This document shows, in pieces, positions 1 to 10,731 of a DNA stretch of 64,000 nt; the first letter of the stretch is position 1, and each line of letters begins with the position of its first letter. The DNA comes from Lasioglossum baleicum (taxonomy: Eukaryota > Arthropoda > Insecta > Hymenoptera > Halictidae). Where the stretch lies: the NCBI RefSeq assembly GCF_051020765.1, contig NW_027469286.1:182577-246576 (forward strand), read 5' to 3'. A program made the position numbers and the translations under genes. The notes below the pieces were generated by a model. That model did not search any database and was not told the origin of the DNA. It was given only the letters and a program-made list of their open reading frames with translations.

Positions 1-3
1 CAG

Positions 4-45
4 GCTAGTTAAGTAAAAACACGTGCGAGAGGATGCATCCCGCAG
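4..45. repeat. Monomer A, type S (exemplar)
   Basis: This is a 42 bp A monomer in which GTCGAG is replaced by GTTAAG ahead of the A5 tract. It is the rarest common type, with 25 copies in the window. It usually opens a leader of six A monomers in the order S-T-X-C-T*-X. The TTA creates a stop codon on the minus strand, which is why minus-strand open frames end at these points. It is the marker used here to divide the array into super-units. Confidence 0.95.
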
Positions 46-87
46 GCTAGTCGAGTAAAAACACGTGCGAGAGGATGCATCCCGCAG
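46..87. repeat. Monomer A, type T (exemplar)
   Basis: This is the commonest A monomer, 42 bp. It starts GCTAGTCGAG, then TAAAAACACGTGCGA, then GAGGATGCATCCCGCAG. It holds two perfect palindromes, CACGTG (E-box and PmlI site) and GGATGCATCC (with an NsiI site inside), an A5 tract and four CpGs. When it precedes a B block it is cut after GTGCGA, leaving 25 bp. Confidence 0.95.
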
Positions 88-129
88 GCTAGTCGAGCAC
101 AAACACGTGCGAGAGGATGCATCCCGCAG
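88..129. repeat. Monomer A, type X (exemplar)
   Basis: This A monomer carries CACAAACAC after GTCGAG, so the A5 tract is interrupted, while CACGTG is kept. It is one of only two types that can lead into a B block. When it does, the block is normally the four-unit form TTTTGTG, TTTTGTG, ATTTTTT, TTTTTT. Confidence 0.95.
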
Positions 130-171
130 GCTAGTCGAGCAAAAACACGTGCGAGAGGATGCATCCCGCAG
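130..171. repeat. Monomer A, type C (exemplar)
   Basis: This A monomer has CAAAAACAC after GTCGAG. It follows every B block I inspected, as GGCTAGTCGAGC, GCCTAGTCGAGC, GCCTAGGCGAGC or GGCTAGTAGAGC, and I saw none leading directly into a B block. The GCCTAGGC form adds an 8 bp palindrome (AvrII site) at the B-to-A joint, for example at 465-472. Confidence 0.95.
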
Positions 172-213
172 GCTAGTCGAGTAAAAACACGTGCGAAAGG
201 ATGCATCCCGCAG
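172..213. repeat. Monomer A, type T* (exemplar)
   Basis: This is a T-type monomer whose second half starts GCGAAAGG instead of GCGAGAGG. It is almost always followed by an X monomer and a four-unit B block, so it marks the start of the most repeated cassette. Starts of that cassette are 312, 336, 369, 381, 470, 486 or 494 bp apart in the first 9 kb, depending on how many A and B units lie between. Confidence 0.93.
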
Positions 214-238
214 GCTAGTCGAGCACAAACACGTGCGA

Positions 239-330
239 GGTTTTGTGGGATGCGCATGCGCAGGTTTTGTGGGATGCGCATGCGCAGATTTTTTGGGACG
301 CGCATGCGCAGGTTTTTTGGGATGCGCATG
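239..330. repeat. Monomer B block, four-unit form after X (exemplar)
   Basis: This block has three full 24 bp B units and a cut fourth of 20 bp. Units 1 and 2 (239-262, 263-286) begin GGTTTTGTGGG. Unit 3 (287-310) begins GATTTTTTGGGACGC. Unit 4 (311-330) begins GGTTTTTTGGG and stops at GCATG, joining GCTAG of a C-type A monomer. Each full unit ends in TGCGCATGCGCA, or CGCGCATGCGCA in unit 3. This order recurs throughout the window; the third unit sometimes keeps GGGATGC and sometimes has TTCTTGGG. Confidence 0.95.
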
Positions 331-397
331 GCTAGTCGAGCAAAAACACGTGCGAGAGGATGCATCCCGCAGGCTAGTCGAGTAAAAACACGTGCGA

Positions 398-465
398 GGT
401 TTTGTGGGATGCGCATGCGCAGGTTTTTTGGGATGCGCATGCGCAGGTTTTTTGGGATGCGCATG
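398..465. repeat. Monomer B block, short form after T (exemplar)
   Basis: This block is entered from a T monomer and has one GGTTTTGTGGG unit, one GGTTTTTTGGG unit and a cut GGTTTTTTGGG unit. It is left through the GCCTAGGC joint into a C monomer. Shorter versions with a single full unit are common (for example 1,609-1,652). A five-T version of the last unit (941-959) shifts the reading phase by one base. Confidence 0.93.
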
Positions 466-733
466 CCTAGGCGAGCAAAAACACGTGCGAGAGGATGCAT
501 CCCGCAGGCTAGTCGAGTAAAAACACGTGCGAAAGGATGCATCCCGCAGGCTAGTCGAGCACAAACACGTGCGAGGTTTTGTGGGATGCGCATGCGCAGG
601 TTTTGTGGGATGCGCATGCGCAGATTTTTTGGGACGCGCATGCGCAGGTTTTTTGGGATGCGCATGGCTAGTCGAGCAAAAACACGTGCGAGAGGATGCA
701 TCCCGCAGGCTAGTCGAGTAAAAACACGTGCGA

Positions 734-849
734 GGTTTTGTGGGATGCGCATACGCAGGTTTTGTGGGATGCGCATGCGCAGGTTTTTTGGGATGCGCAT
801 GCGCAGGTTTTTTGGGATGCGCATGCGCAGGTTTTTTGGGATGCGCATG
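734..849. repeat. Monomer B block with ATACGCA first unit
   Basis: The first unit (734-757) reads GCATACGCA where other units have GCATGCGCA, which breaks the 12 bp palindrome. It is followed by one TTTTGTGGG unit and two or three T6 units, the last one cut. The ATACGCA unit was seen only as the first unit of T-entered blocks, so it travels as a fixed cassette. It is frequent in 0.7-24 kb and 29-53 kb. Confidence 0.92.
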
Positions 850-1227
850 GCTAGTCGAGCAAAAACACGTGCGAGAGGATGCATCCCGCAGGCTAGTCGA
901 GTAAAAACACGTGCGAGGTTTTGTGGGATGCGCATGCGCAGGTTTTTGGGATGCGCATGCCTAGTCGAGCAAAAACACGTGCGAGAGGATGCATCCCGCA
1001 GGCTAGTCGAGTAAAAACACGTGCGAAAGGATGCATCCCGCAGGCTAGTCGAGCACAAACACGTGCGAGGTTTTGTGGGATGCGCATGCGCAGGTTTTGT
1101 GGGATGCGCATGCGCAGATTTTTTGGGACGCGCATGCGCAGGTTTTTTGGGATGCGCATGGCTAGTCGAGCAAAAACACGTGCGAGAGGATGCATCCCGC
1201 AGGCTAGTCGAGTAAAAACACGTGCGA

Positions 1228-1298
1228 GGTTTTGTGGGATGCGCATGCGCAAATTTTTTGGGATGCGCATGCGCAGGTTTTTTTTTGGGATGCGCATG
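1228..1298. repeat. Monomer B block with AATTTTTT unit and expanded T tract
   Basis: A TTTTGTGGG unit (1,228-1,251) is followed by a unit starting AATTTTTTGGG (1,252-1,275) and then a cut unit with nine T instead of six (1,276-1,298). It is left into a C monomer with GCTAGTAGAG rather than GCTAGTCGAG. The same linked set recurs near 4,411, 6,021, 9,316, 13,562, 21,461, 22,179, 29,909, 32,335, 38,597, 39,237, 41,759, 42,453, 47,474, 48,167, 53,393, 58,388 and 61,463, with eight to ten T. Near 52,943 the exit has reverted to GCTAGTCGAG, a recombinant. Confidence 0.9.
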
Positions 1299-1401
1299 GC
1301 TAGTAGAGCAAAAACACGTGCGAGAGGATGCAACCCGCAGGCTAGTCGAGCAAAAACACGTGCGAGAGGATGCATCCCGCAGGCTAGTCGAGTAAAAACA
1401 C

Positions 1402-2025
1402 GTGCGAAAGGATGCATCCCGCAGGCTAGTCGAGCACAAACACGTGCGAGGTTTTGTGGGATGCGCATGCGCAGGTTTTGTGGGATGCGCATGCGCAGAT
1501 TTTTTGGGATGCGCATGCGCAGGTTTTTTGGGATGCGCATGGCTAGTCGAGCAAAAACACGTGCGAGAGGATGCATCCCGCAGGCTAGTCGAGTAAAAAC
1601 ACGTGCGAGGTTTTGTGGGATGCGCATGCGCAGGTTTTTTGGGATGCGCATGCCTAGTCGAGCAAAAACACGTGCGAGAGGATGCATCCCGCAGGCTAGT
1701 CGAGTAAAAACACGTGCGAAAGGATGCATCCCGCAGGCTAGTCGAGCACAAACACGTGCGAGGTTTTGTGGGATGCGCATGCGCAGGTTTTGTGGGATGC
1801 GCATGCGCAGATTTTTTGGGACGCGCATGCGCAGGTTTTTTGGGATGCGCATGGCTAGTCGAGCAAAAACACGTGCGAGAGGATGCATCCCGCAGGCTAG
1901 TCGAGTAAAAACACGTGCGAGGTTTTGTGGGATGCGCATGCGCAGGTTTTTTGGGATGCGCATGCCTAGGCGAGCAAAAACACGTGCGAGAGGATGCATC
2001 CCGCAGGCTAGTCGAGTAAAAACAC
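1402..2025. repeat. 312 bp higher-order repeat, two tandem copies
   Basis: Copies at 1,402-1,713 and 1,714-2,025 share the order T*-X-(four B)-C-T-(one B plus a cut B)-C. They differ at a few points, for example GGGATGC versus GGGACGC in the third B unit and GCCTAGTCG versus GCCTAGGCG at the last joint. This is the smallest regular higher-order unit I could define. Neighbouring versions add 24 bp (one B) or 42 bp steps. Confidence 0.9.
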
Positions 2026-3163
2026 GTGCGAAAGGATGCATCCCGCAGGCTAGTCGAGCACAAACACGTGCGAGGTTTTGTGGGATGCGCATGCGCAGGT
2101 TTTGTGGGATGCGCATGCGCAGATTTTTTGGGACGCGCATGCGCAGGTTTTTTGGGATGCGCATGGCTAGTCGAGCAAAAACACGTGCGAGAGGATGCAT
2201 CCCGCAGGCTAGTCGAGTAAAAACACGTGCGAGGTTTTGTGGGATGCGCATACGCAGGTTTTGTGGGATGCGCATGCGCAGGTTTTTTGGGATGCGCATG
2301 CGCAGGTTTTTTGGGATGCGCATGGCTAGTCGAGCAAAAACACGTGCGAGAGGATGCATCCCGCAGGCTAGTCGAGTAAAAACACGTGCAAGGTTTTGTG
2401 GGATGCGCATGCGCAGGTTTTTGGGATGCGCATGCCTAGTCGAGCAAAAACACGTGCGAGAGGATGCATCCCGCAGGCTAGTCGAGTAAAAACACGTGCG
2501 AAAGGATGCATCCCGCAGGCTAGTCGAGCACAAACACGTGCGAGGTTTTGTGGGATGCGCATGCGCAGGTTTTGTGGGATGCGCATGCGCAGATTTTTTG
2601 GGACGCGCATGTGCAGGTTTTTTGGGATGCGCATGGCTAGTCGAGCAAAAACACGTGCGAGAGGATGCATCCCGCAGGCTAGTCGAGTAAAAACACGTGC
2701 GAGGTTTTGTGGGATGCGCATACGCAGGTTTTGTGGGATGCGCATGCGCAGGTTTTTTGGGATGCGCATGCGCAGGTTTTTTGGGATGCGCATGGCTAGT
2801 CGAGCAAAAACACGTGCGAGAGGATGCATCCCGCAGGCTAGTCGAGTAAAAACACGTGCGAGAGGATGCATCCCGCAGGCTAGTCGAGCAAAAACACGTG
2901 CGAGAGGATGCATCCCGCAGGCTAGTCGAGCACAAACACGTGCGAGAGGATGCATCCCGCAGGCTAGTCGAGTAAAAACACGTGCGAAAGGATGCATCTC
3001 GCAGGCTAGTCGAGCACAAACACGTGCGAGGTTTTGTGGGATGCGCATGCGCAGGTTTTGTGGGATGCGCATGCGCAGATTTTTTGGGATGCGCATGCGC
3101 AGGTTTTTTGGGATGCGCATGGCTAGTCGAGCAAAAACACGTGCGAGAGGATGCATCCCGCAG

Positions 3164-6100
3164 GCTAGTTAAGTAAAAACACGTGCGAGAGGATGCATCC
3201 CGCAGGCTAGTCGAGTAAAAACACGTGCGAGAGGATGCATCCCGCAGGCTAGTCGAGCACAAACACGTGCGAGAGGATGCATCCCGCAGGCTAGTCGAGC
3301 AAAAACACGTGCGAGAGGATGCATCCCGCAGGCTAGTCGAGTAAAAACACGTGCGAAAGGATGCATCCCGCAGGCTAGTCGACCACAAACACGTGCGAGG
3401 TTTTGTGGGATGCGCATGCGCAGGTTTTGTGGGATGCGCATGCGCAGATTTTTTGGGACGCGCATGCGCAGGTTTTTTGGGATGCGCATGGCTAGTCGAG
3501 CAAAAACACGTGCGAGAGGATGCATCCCGCAGGCTAGTCGAGTAAAAACACGTGCGAGGTTTTGTGGGATGCGCATGCGCAGGTTTTTTGGGATGCGCAT
3601 GCGCAGGTTTTTTGGGATGCGCATGCCTAGGCGAGCAAAAACACGTGCGAGAGGATGCATCCCGCAGGCTAGTCGAGTAAAAACACGTGCGAAAGGATGC
3701 ATCCCGCAGGCTAGTCGAGCACAAACACGTGCGAGGTTTTGTGGGATGCGCATGCGCAGGTTTTGTGGGATGCGCATGCGCAGATTTTTTGGGACGCGCA
3801 TGCGCAGGTTTTTTGGGATGCGCATGGCTAGTCGAGCAAAAACACGTGCGAGAGGATGCATCCCGCAGGCTAGTCGAGTAAAAACACGTGCGAGGTTTTG
3901 TGGGATGCGCATACGCAGGTTTTGTGGGATGCGCATGCGCAGGTTTTTTGGGATGCGCATGCGCAGGTTTTTTGGGATGCGCATGCGCAGGTTTTTTGCG
4001 ATGCGCATGGCTAGTCGAGCAAAAACACGTGCGAGAGGATGCATCCCGCAGGCTAGTCGAGTAAAAACACGTGCGAGGTTTTGTGGGATGCGCATGCGCA
4101 GGTTTTTGGGATGCGCATGCCTAGTCGAGCAAAAACACGTGCGAGAGGATGCATCCCGCAGGCTAGTCGAGTAAAAACACGTGCGAAAGGATGCATCCCG
4201 CAGGCTAGTCGAGCACAAACACGTGCGAGGTTTTGTGGGATGCGCATGCGCAGGTTTTGTGGGATGCGCATGCGCAGATTTTTTGGGACGCGCATGCGCA
4301 GGTTTTTTGGGATGCGCATGGCTAGTCGAGCAAAAACACGTGCGAGAGGATGCATCCCGCAGGCTAGTCGAGTAAAAACACGTGCGAGGTTTTGTGGGAT
4401 GCGCATGCGCAAATTTTTTGGGATGCGCATGCGCAGGTTTTTTTTTGGGATGCGCATGGCTAGTAGAGCAAAAACACGTGCGAGAGGATGCAACCCGCAG
4501 GCTAGTCGAGCAAAAACACGTGCGAGAGGATGCATCCCGCAGGCTAGTCGAGTAAAAACACGTGCGAGGTTTTGTGGGATGCGCATGCGCAGGTTTTGTG
4601 GGATGCGCATGCGCAGATTTTTTGGGATGCGCATGCGCAGGTTTTTTGGGATGCGCATGGCTAGTCGAGCAAAAACACGTGCGAGAGGATGCATCCCGCA
4701 GGCTAGTCGAGTAAAAACACGTGCGAGGTTTTGTGGGATGCGCATGCGCAGGTTTTTTGGGATGCGCATGCCTAGTCGAGCAAAAACACGTGCGAGAGGA
4801 TGCATCCCGCAGGCTAGTCGAGTAAAAACACGTGCGAAAGGATGCATCCCGCAGGCTAGTCGAGCACAAACACGTGCGAGGTTTTGTGGGATGCGCATGC
4901 GCAGGTTTTGTGGGATGCGCATGCGCAGATTTTTTGGGACGCGCATGCCTAGTCGAGCAAAAACACGTGCGAGAGGATGCATCCCGCAGGCTAGTCGAGT
5001 AAAAACACGTGCGAAAGGATGCATCCCGCAGGCTAGTCGAGCACAAACACGTGCGAGGTTTTGTGGGATGCGCATGCGCAGGTTTTGTGGGATGCGCATG
5101 CGCAGATTTTTTGGGACGCGCATGCGCAGGTTTTTTGGGATGCGCATGGCTAGTCGAGCAAAAACACGTGCGAGAGGATGCATCCCGCAGGCTAGTCGAG
5201 TAAAAACACGTGCGAGGTTTTGTGGGATGCGCATGCGCAGGTTTTTTGGGATGCGCATGCCTAGGCGAGCAAAAACACGTGCGAGAGGATGCATCCCGCA
5301 GGCTAGTCGAGTAAAAACACGTGCGAAAGGATGCATCCCGCAGGCTAGTCGAGCACAAACACGTGCGAGGTTTTGTGGGATGCGCATGCGCAGGTTTTGT
5401 GGGATGCGCATGCGCAGATTTTTTGGGACGCGCATGCGCAGGTTTTTTGGGATGCGCATGGCTAGTCGAGCAAAAACACGTGCGAGAGGATGCATCCCGC
5501 AGGCTAGTCGAGTAAAAACACGTGCGAGGTTTTGTGGGATGCGCATACGCAGGTTTTGTGGGATGCGCATGCGCAGGTTTTTTGGGATGCGCATGCGCAG
5601 GTTTTTTGGGATGCGCATGGCTAGTCGAGCAAAAACACGTGCGAGAGGATGCATCCCGCAGGCTAGTCGAGTAAAAACACGTGCAAGGTTTTGTGGGATG
5701 CGCATGCGCAGGTTTTTGGGATGCGCATGCCTAGTCGAGCAAAAACACGTGCGAGAGGATGCATCCCGCAGGCTAGTCGAGTAAAAACACGTGCGAAAGG
5801 ATGCATCCCGCAGGCTAGTCGAGCACAAACACGTGCGAGGTTTTGTGGGATGCGCATGCGCAGGTTTTGTGGGATGCGCATGCGCAGATTTTTTGGGACG
5901 CGCATGCGCAGGTTTTTTGGGATGCGCATGGCTAGTCGAGCAAAAACACGTGCGAGAGGATGCATCCCGCAGGCTAGTCGAGTAAAAACACGTGCGAGGT
6001 TTTGTGGGATGCGCATGCGCAAATTTTTTGGGATGCGCATGCGCAGGTTTTTTTTTGGGATGCGCATGGCTAGTAGAGCAAAAACACGTGCGAGAGGATG

Positions 6101-8068
6101 CAACCCGCAGGCTAGTCGAGCAAAAACACGTGCGAGAGGATGCATCCCGCAGGCTAGTCGAGTAAAAACACGTGCGAGGTTTTGTGGGATGCGCATGCGC
6201 AGGTTTTGTGGGATGCGCATGCGCAGATTTTTTGGGATGCGCATGCGCAGGTTTTTTGGGATGCGCATGGCTAGTCGAGCAAAAACACGTGCGAGAGGAT
6301 GCATCCCGCAGGCTAGTCGAGTAAAAACACGTGCGAGGTTTTGTGGGATGCGCATGCGCAGGTTTTTTGGGATGCGCATGCCTAGTCGAGCAAAAACACG
6401 TGCGAGAGGATGCATCCCGCAGGCTAGTCGAGTAAAAACACGTGCGAAAGGATGCATCCCGCAGGCTAGTCGAGCACAAACACGTGCGAGGTTTTGTGGG
6501 ATGCGCATGCGCAGGTTTTGTGGGATGCGCATGCGCAGATTTTTTGGGACGCGCATGCCTAGTCGAGCAAAAACACGTGCGAGAGGATGCATCCCGCAGG
6601 CTAGTCGAGTAAAAACACGTGCGAAAGGATGCATCCCGCAGGCTAGTCGAGCACAAACACGTGCGAGGTTTTGTGGGATGCGCATGCGCAGGTTTTGTGG
6701 GATGCGCATGCGCAGATTTTTTGGGACGCGCATGCGCAGGTTTTTTGGGATGCGCATGGCTAGTCGAGCAAAAACACGTGCGAGAGGATGCATCCCGCAG
6801 GCTAGTCGAGTAAAAACACGTGCGAGGTTTTGTGGGATGCGCATGCGCAGGTTTTTTGGGATGCGCATGCCTAGGCGAGCAAAAACACGTGCGAGAGGAT
6901 GCATCCCGCAGGCTAGTCGAGTAAAAACACGTGCGAAAGGATGCATCCCGCAGGCTAGTCGAGCACAAACACGTGCGAGGTTTTGTGGGATGCGCATGCG
7001 CAGGTTTTGTGGGATGCGCATGCGCAGATTTTTTGGGACGCGCATGCGCAGGTTTTTTGGGATGCGCATGGCTAGTCGAGCAAAAACACGTGCGAGAGGA
7101 TGCATCCCGCAGGCTAGTCGAGTAAAAACACGTGCGAGGTTTTGTGGGATGCGCATACGCAGGTTTTGTGGGATGCGCATGCGCAGGTTTTTTGGGATGC
7201 GCATGCGCAGGTTTTTTGGGATGCGCATGGCTAGTCGAGCAAAAACACGTGCGAGAGGATGCATCCCGCAGGCTAGTCGAGTAAAAACACGTGCAAGGTT
7301 TTGTGGGATGCGCATGCGCAGGTTTTTGGGATGCGCATGCCTAGTCGAGCAAAAACACGTGCGAGAGGATGCATCCCGCAGGCTAGTCGAGTAAAAACAC
7401 GTGCGAAAGGATGCATCCCGCAGGCTAGTCGAGCACAAACACGTGCGAGGTTTTGTGGGATGCGCATGCGCAGGTTTTGTGGGATGCGCATGCGCAGATT
7501 TTTTGGGACGCGCATGCGCAGGTTTTTTGGGATGCGCATGGCTAGTCGAGCAAAAACACGTGCGAGAGGATGCATCCCGCAGGCTAGTCGAGTAAAAACA
7601 CGTGCGAGGTTTTGTGGGATGCGCATACGCAGGTTTTGTGGGATGCGCATGCGCAGGTTTTTTGGGATGCGCATGCGCAGGTTTTTTGGGATGCGCATGG
7701 CTAGTCGAGCAAAAACACGTGCGAGAGGATGCATCCCGCAGGCTAGTCGAGTAAAAACACGTGCGAGAGGATGCATCCCGCAGGCTAGTCGAGCAAAAAC
7801 ACGTGCGAGAGGATGCATCCCGCAGGCTAGTCGAGCACAAACACGTGCGAGAGGATGCATCCCGCAGGCTAGTCGAGTAAAAACACGTGCGAAAGGATGC
7901 ATCTCGCAGGCTAGTCGAGCACAAACACGTGCGAGGTTTTGTGGGATGCGCATGCGCAGGTTTTGTGGGATGCGCATGCGCAGATTTTTTGGGATGCGCA
8001 TGCGCAGGTTTTTTGGGATGCGCATGGCTAGTCGAGCAAAAACACGTGCGAGAGGATGCATCCCGCAG
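3164..8068. repeat. S-delimited super-unit 2 (4,905 bp)
   Basis: It opens with the full six-monomer leader; its last leader X carries the variant GTCGACCACAAAC at about 3,378, shared only with 8,283. It contains the 1,610 bp tandem duplication. Its length equals the offset between it and super-unit 3, so 2 and 3 are tandem copies over their first 1.8 kb. It contains the unusual joint at 4,947/4,948 where a GATTTTTTGGGACGC unit is cut and joined to CCTAG. Confidence 0.93.
4010..7625. repeat. Tandem duplication, period 1,610 bp
   Basis: Sequence from about 4,010 to 6,015 reappears 1,610 bp later. Checkpoints are TAGTAGAG at 4,461 and 6,071, the rare GATGCAACCCGC next to each, and the unusual joint at 4,948 and 6,558. 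One difference noted is GTGCGAGG at 4,076 against GTGCAAGG at 5,686. Homology ends near 6,015/7,625, where AAATTTTTT faces ATACGCAGG. Copies are near identical, so the event is recent or the copies have been homogenised. Confidence 0.9.
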
Positions 8069-9853
8069 GCTAGTTAAGTAAAAACACGTGCGAGAGGATG
8101 CATCCCGCAGGCTAGTCGAGTAAAAACACGTGCGAGAGGATGCATCCCGCAGGCTAGTCGAGCACAAACACGTGCGAGAGGATGCATCCCGCAGGCTAGT
8201 CGAGCAAAAACACGTGCGAGAGGATGCATCCCGCAGGCTAGTCGAGTAAAAACACGTGCGAAAGGATGCATCCCGCAGGCTAGTCGACCACAAACACGTG
8301 CGAGGTTTTGTGGGATGCGCATGCGCAGGTTTTGTGGGATGCGCATGCGCAGATTTTTTGGGACGCGCATGCGCAGGTTTTTTGGGATGCGCATGGCTAG
8401 TCGAGCAAAAACACGTGCGAGAGGATGCATCCCGCAGGCTAGTCGAGTAAAAACACGTGCGAGGTTTTGTGGGATGCGCATGCGCAGGTTTTTTGGGATG
8501 CGCATGCGCAGGTTTTTTGGGATGCGCATGCCTAGGCGAGCAAAAACACGTGCGAGAGGATGCATCCCGCAGGCTAGTCGAGTAAAAACACGTGCGAAAG
8601 GATGCATCCCGCAGGCTAGTCGAGCACAAACACGTGCGAGGTTTTGTGGGATGCGCATGCGCAGGTTTTGTGGGATGCGCATGCGCAGATTTTTTGGGAC
8701 GCGCATGCGCAGGTTTTTTGGGATGCGCATGGCTAGTCGAGCAAAAACACGTGCGAGAGGATGCATCCCGCAGGCTAGTCGAGTAAAAACACGTGCGAGG
8801 TTTTGTGGGATGCGCATACGCAGGTTTTGTGGGATGCGCATGCGCAGGTTTTTTGGGATGCGCATGCGCAGGTTTTTTGGGATGCGCATGCGCAGGTTTT
8901 TTGCGATGCGCATGGCTAGTCGAGCAAAAACACGTGCGAGAGGATGCATCCCGCAGGCTAGTCGAGTAAAAACACGTGCGAGGTTTTGTGGGATGCGCAT
9001 GCGCAGGTTTTTGGGATGCGCATGCCTAGTCGAGCAAAAACACGTGCGAGAGGATGCATCCCGCAGGCTAGTCGAGTAAAAACACGTGCGAAAGGATGCA
9101 TCCCGCAGGCTAGTCGAGCACAAACACGTGCGAGGTTTTGTGGGATGCGCATGCGCAGGTTTTGTGGGATGCGCATGCGCAGATTTTTTGGGACGCGCAT
9201 GCGCAGGTTTTTTGGGATGCGCATGGCTAGTCGAGCAAAAACACGTGCGAGAGGATGCATCCCGCAGGCTAGTCGAGTAAAAACACGTGCGAGGTTTTGT
9301 GGGATGCGCATGCGCAAATTTTTTGGGATGCGCATGCGCAGGTTTTTTTTTGGGATGCGCATGGCTAGTAGAGCAAAAACACGTGCGAGAGGATGCAACC
9401 CGCAGGCTAGTCGAGCAAAAACACGTGCGAGAGGATGCATCCCGCAGGCTAGTCGAGTAAAAACACGTGCGAGGTTTTGTGGGATGCGCATGCGCAGGTT
9501 TTGTGGGATGCGCATGCGCAGATTTTTTGGGATGCGCATGCGCAGGTTTTTTGGGATGCGCATGGCTAGTCGAGCAAAAACACGTGCGAGAGGATGCATC
9601 CCGCAGGCTAGTCGAGTAAAAACACGTGCGAGGTTTTGTGGGATGCGCATGCGCAGGTTTTTTGGGATGCGCATGCCTAGTCGAGCAAAAACACGTGCGA
9701 GAGGATGCATCCCGCAGGCTAGTCGAGTAAAAACACGTGCGAAAGGATGCATCCCGCAGGCTAGTCGAGCACAAACACGTGCGAGGTTTTGTGGGATGCG
9801 CATGCGCAGGTTTTGTGGGATGCGCATGCGCAGATTTTTTGGGACGCGCATGC
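6545..9853. repeat. Copy of 1,640-4,948 at offset 4,905 bp
   Basis: About 3.3 kb repeats with a constant offset of 4,905 bp. Checkpoints are T* monomers at 1,714/6,619 and 2,026/6,931, the GACCACAAAC variant, and TAGTAGAG at 4,461/9,366. The right end is at 4,948/9,853, where the upstream copy has the cut GATTTTTTGGGACGC joint and the downstream copy continues with a normal four-unit B block. The left end is near 1,640/6,545. Confidence 0.9.
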
Positions 9854-10731
9854 GCAGGTTTTTTGGGATGCGCATGGCTAGTCGAGCAAAAACACGTGCG
9901 AGAGGATGCATCCCGCAGGCTAGTCGAGTAAAAACACGTGCGAGGTTTTGTGGGATGCGCATGCGCAGGTTTTTTGGGATGCGCATGCGCAGGTTTTTTG
10001 GGATGCGCATGCCTAGGCGAGCAAAAACACGTGCGAGAGGATGCATCCCGCAGGCTAGTCGAGCAAAAACACGTGCGAAAGGATGCATCCCGCAGGCTGG
10101 TCGAGCAAAAACACGTGCGAGAGGATGCACCCCGCAGGCTAGTCGAGCAAAAACACGTGCGAGAGGATGCATCCCGCAGTCTAGTCGAGTAAAAACACGT
10201 GCGAGAAGATGCATCCCGCAGGCTAGTCGAGTAAAAACACGTGCGAGGTTTTGTGGGATGCGCATACGCAGGTTTTGTGGGATGCGCATGCGCAGGTTTT
10301 TTGGGATGCGCATGCGCAGGTTTTTTGGGATGCGCATGCGCAGGTTTTTTGGGATGCGCATGGCTAGTCGAGCAAAAACACGTGCGAGAGGATGCATCCC
10401 GCAGGCTAGTCGAGTAAAAACACGTGCGAGAGGATGCATCCCGCAGGCTAGTCGAGCAAAAACACGTGCGAGAGGATGCATCCCGCAGGCTAGTCGAGCA
10501 CAAACACGTGCGAGAGGATGCATCCCGCAGGCTAGTCGAGTAAAAACACGTGCGAAAGGATGCATCCCGCAGGCTAGTCGAGCACAAACACGTGCGAGGT
10601 TTTGTGGGATGCGCATGCGCAGGTTTTGTGGGATGCGCATGCGCAGATTTTTTGGGATGCGCATGCGCAGGTTTTTTGGGATGCGCATGGCTAGTCGAGC
10701 AAAAACACGTGCGAGAGGATGCATCCCGCAG
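8069..10731. repeat. S-delimited super-unit 3 (2,663 bp)
   Basis: The first 1.8 kb copies super-unit 2. The rest holds the first example of a run of A variants at about 10,010-10,240: GCTGGTCGAG, GATGCACCCCGC, GCAGTCTAG and GCGAGAAGATGC in consecutive monomers. That linked set reappears at about 14,300, 18,080, 24,970, 26,990, 39,975, 43,030, 48,890 and 54,110 (the GCAGTCTAG member only in the first three copies), so it works as a tracking marker. Confidence 0.9.

Larger units (their letters stand above)
4..3163. repeat. S-delimited super-unit 1 (3,160 bp)
   Basis: It opens with the full leader S-T-X-C-T*-X. By hand parsing it holds seventeen B blocks with about 42 full B units, roughly 38 of which keep the 12 bp palindrome (C allowed at its first base). 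It includes the 312 bp repeat at 1,402-2,025 and an expanded-T block at 1,228-1,298. The right part, from about 1,640, is almost identical to sequence 4,905 bp downstream; the difference I noted is T at 2,612 against C at 7,517. Confidence 0.93.

Noticed and set aside
239..330. G-quadruplex from repeated GG and GGG runs
   Set aside because: Only two- and three-G runs with a 13-base palindromic spacer between pairs; weak by usual rules, and the palindrome would compete.
191..385. Recurrent 64-codon plus-strand frame (T*-X-B-C cassette), seen dozens of times
   Set aside because: It starts with GTG inside an A monomer and stops at the TAA of the next T monomer. It only marks one cassette.
465..472. 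GCCTAGGC as a recombinase or attachment site
   Set aside because: It is only an 8 bp palindrome formed at one version of the B-to-A joint, present at dozens of places and explained by a TCG to GCG change in the next monomer.
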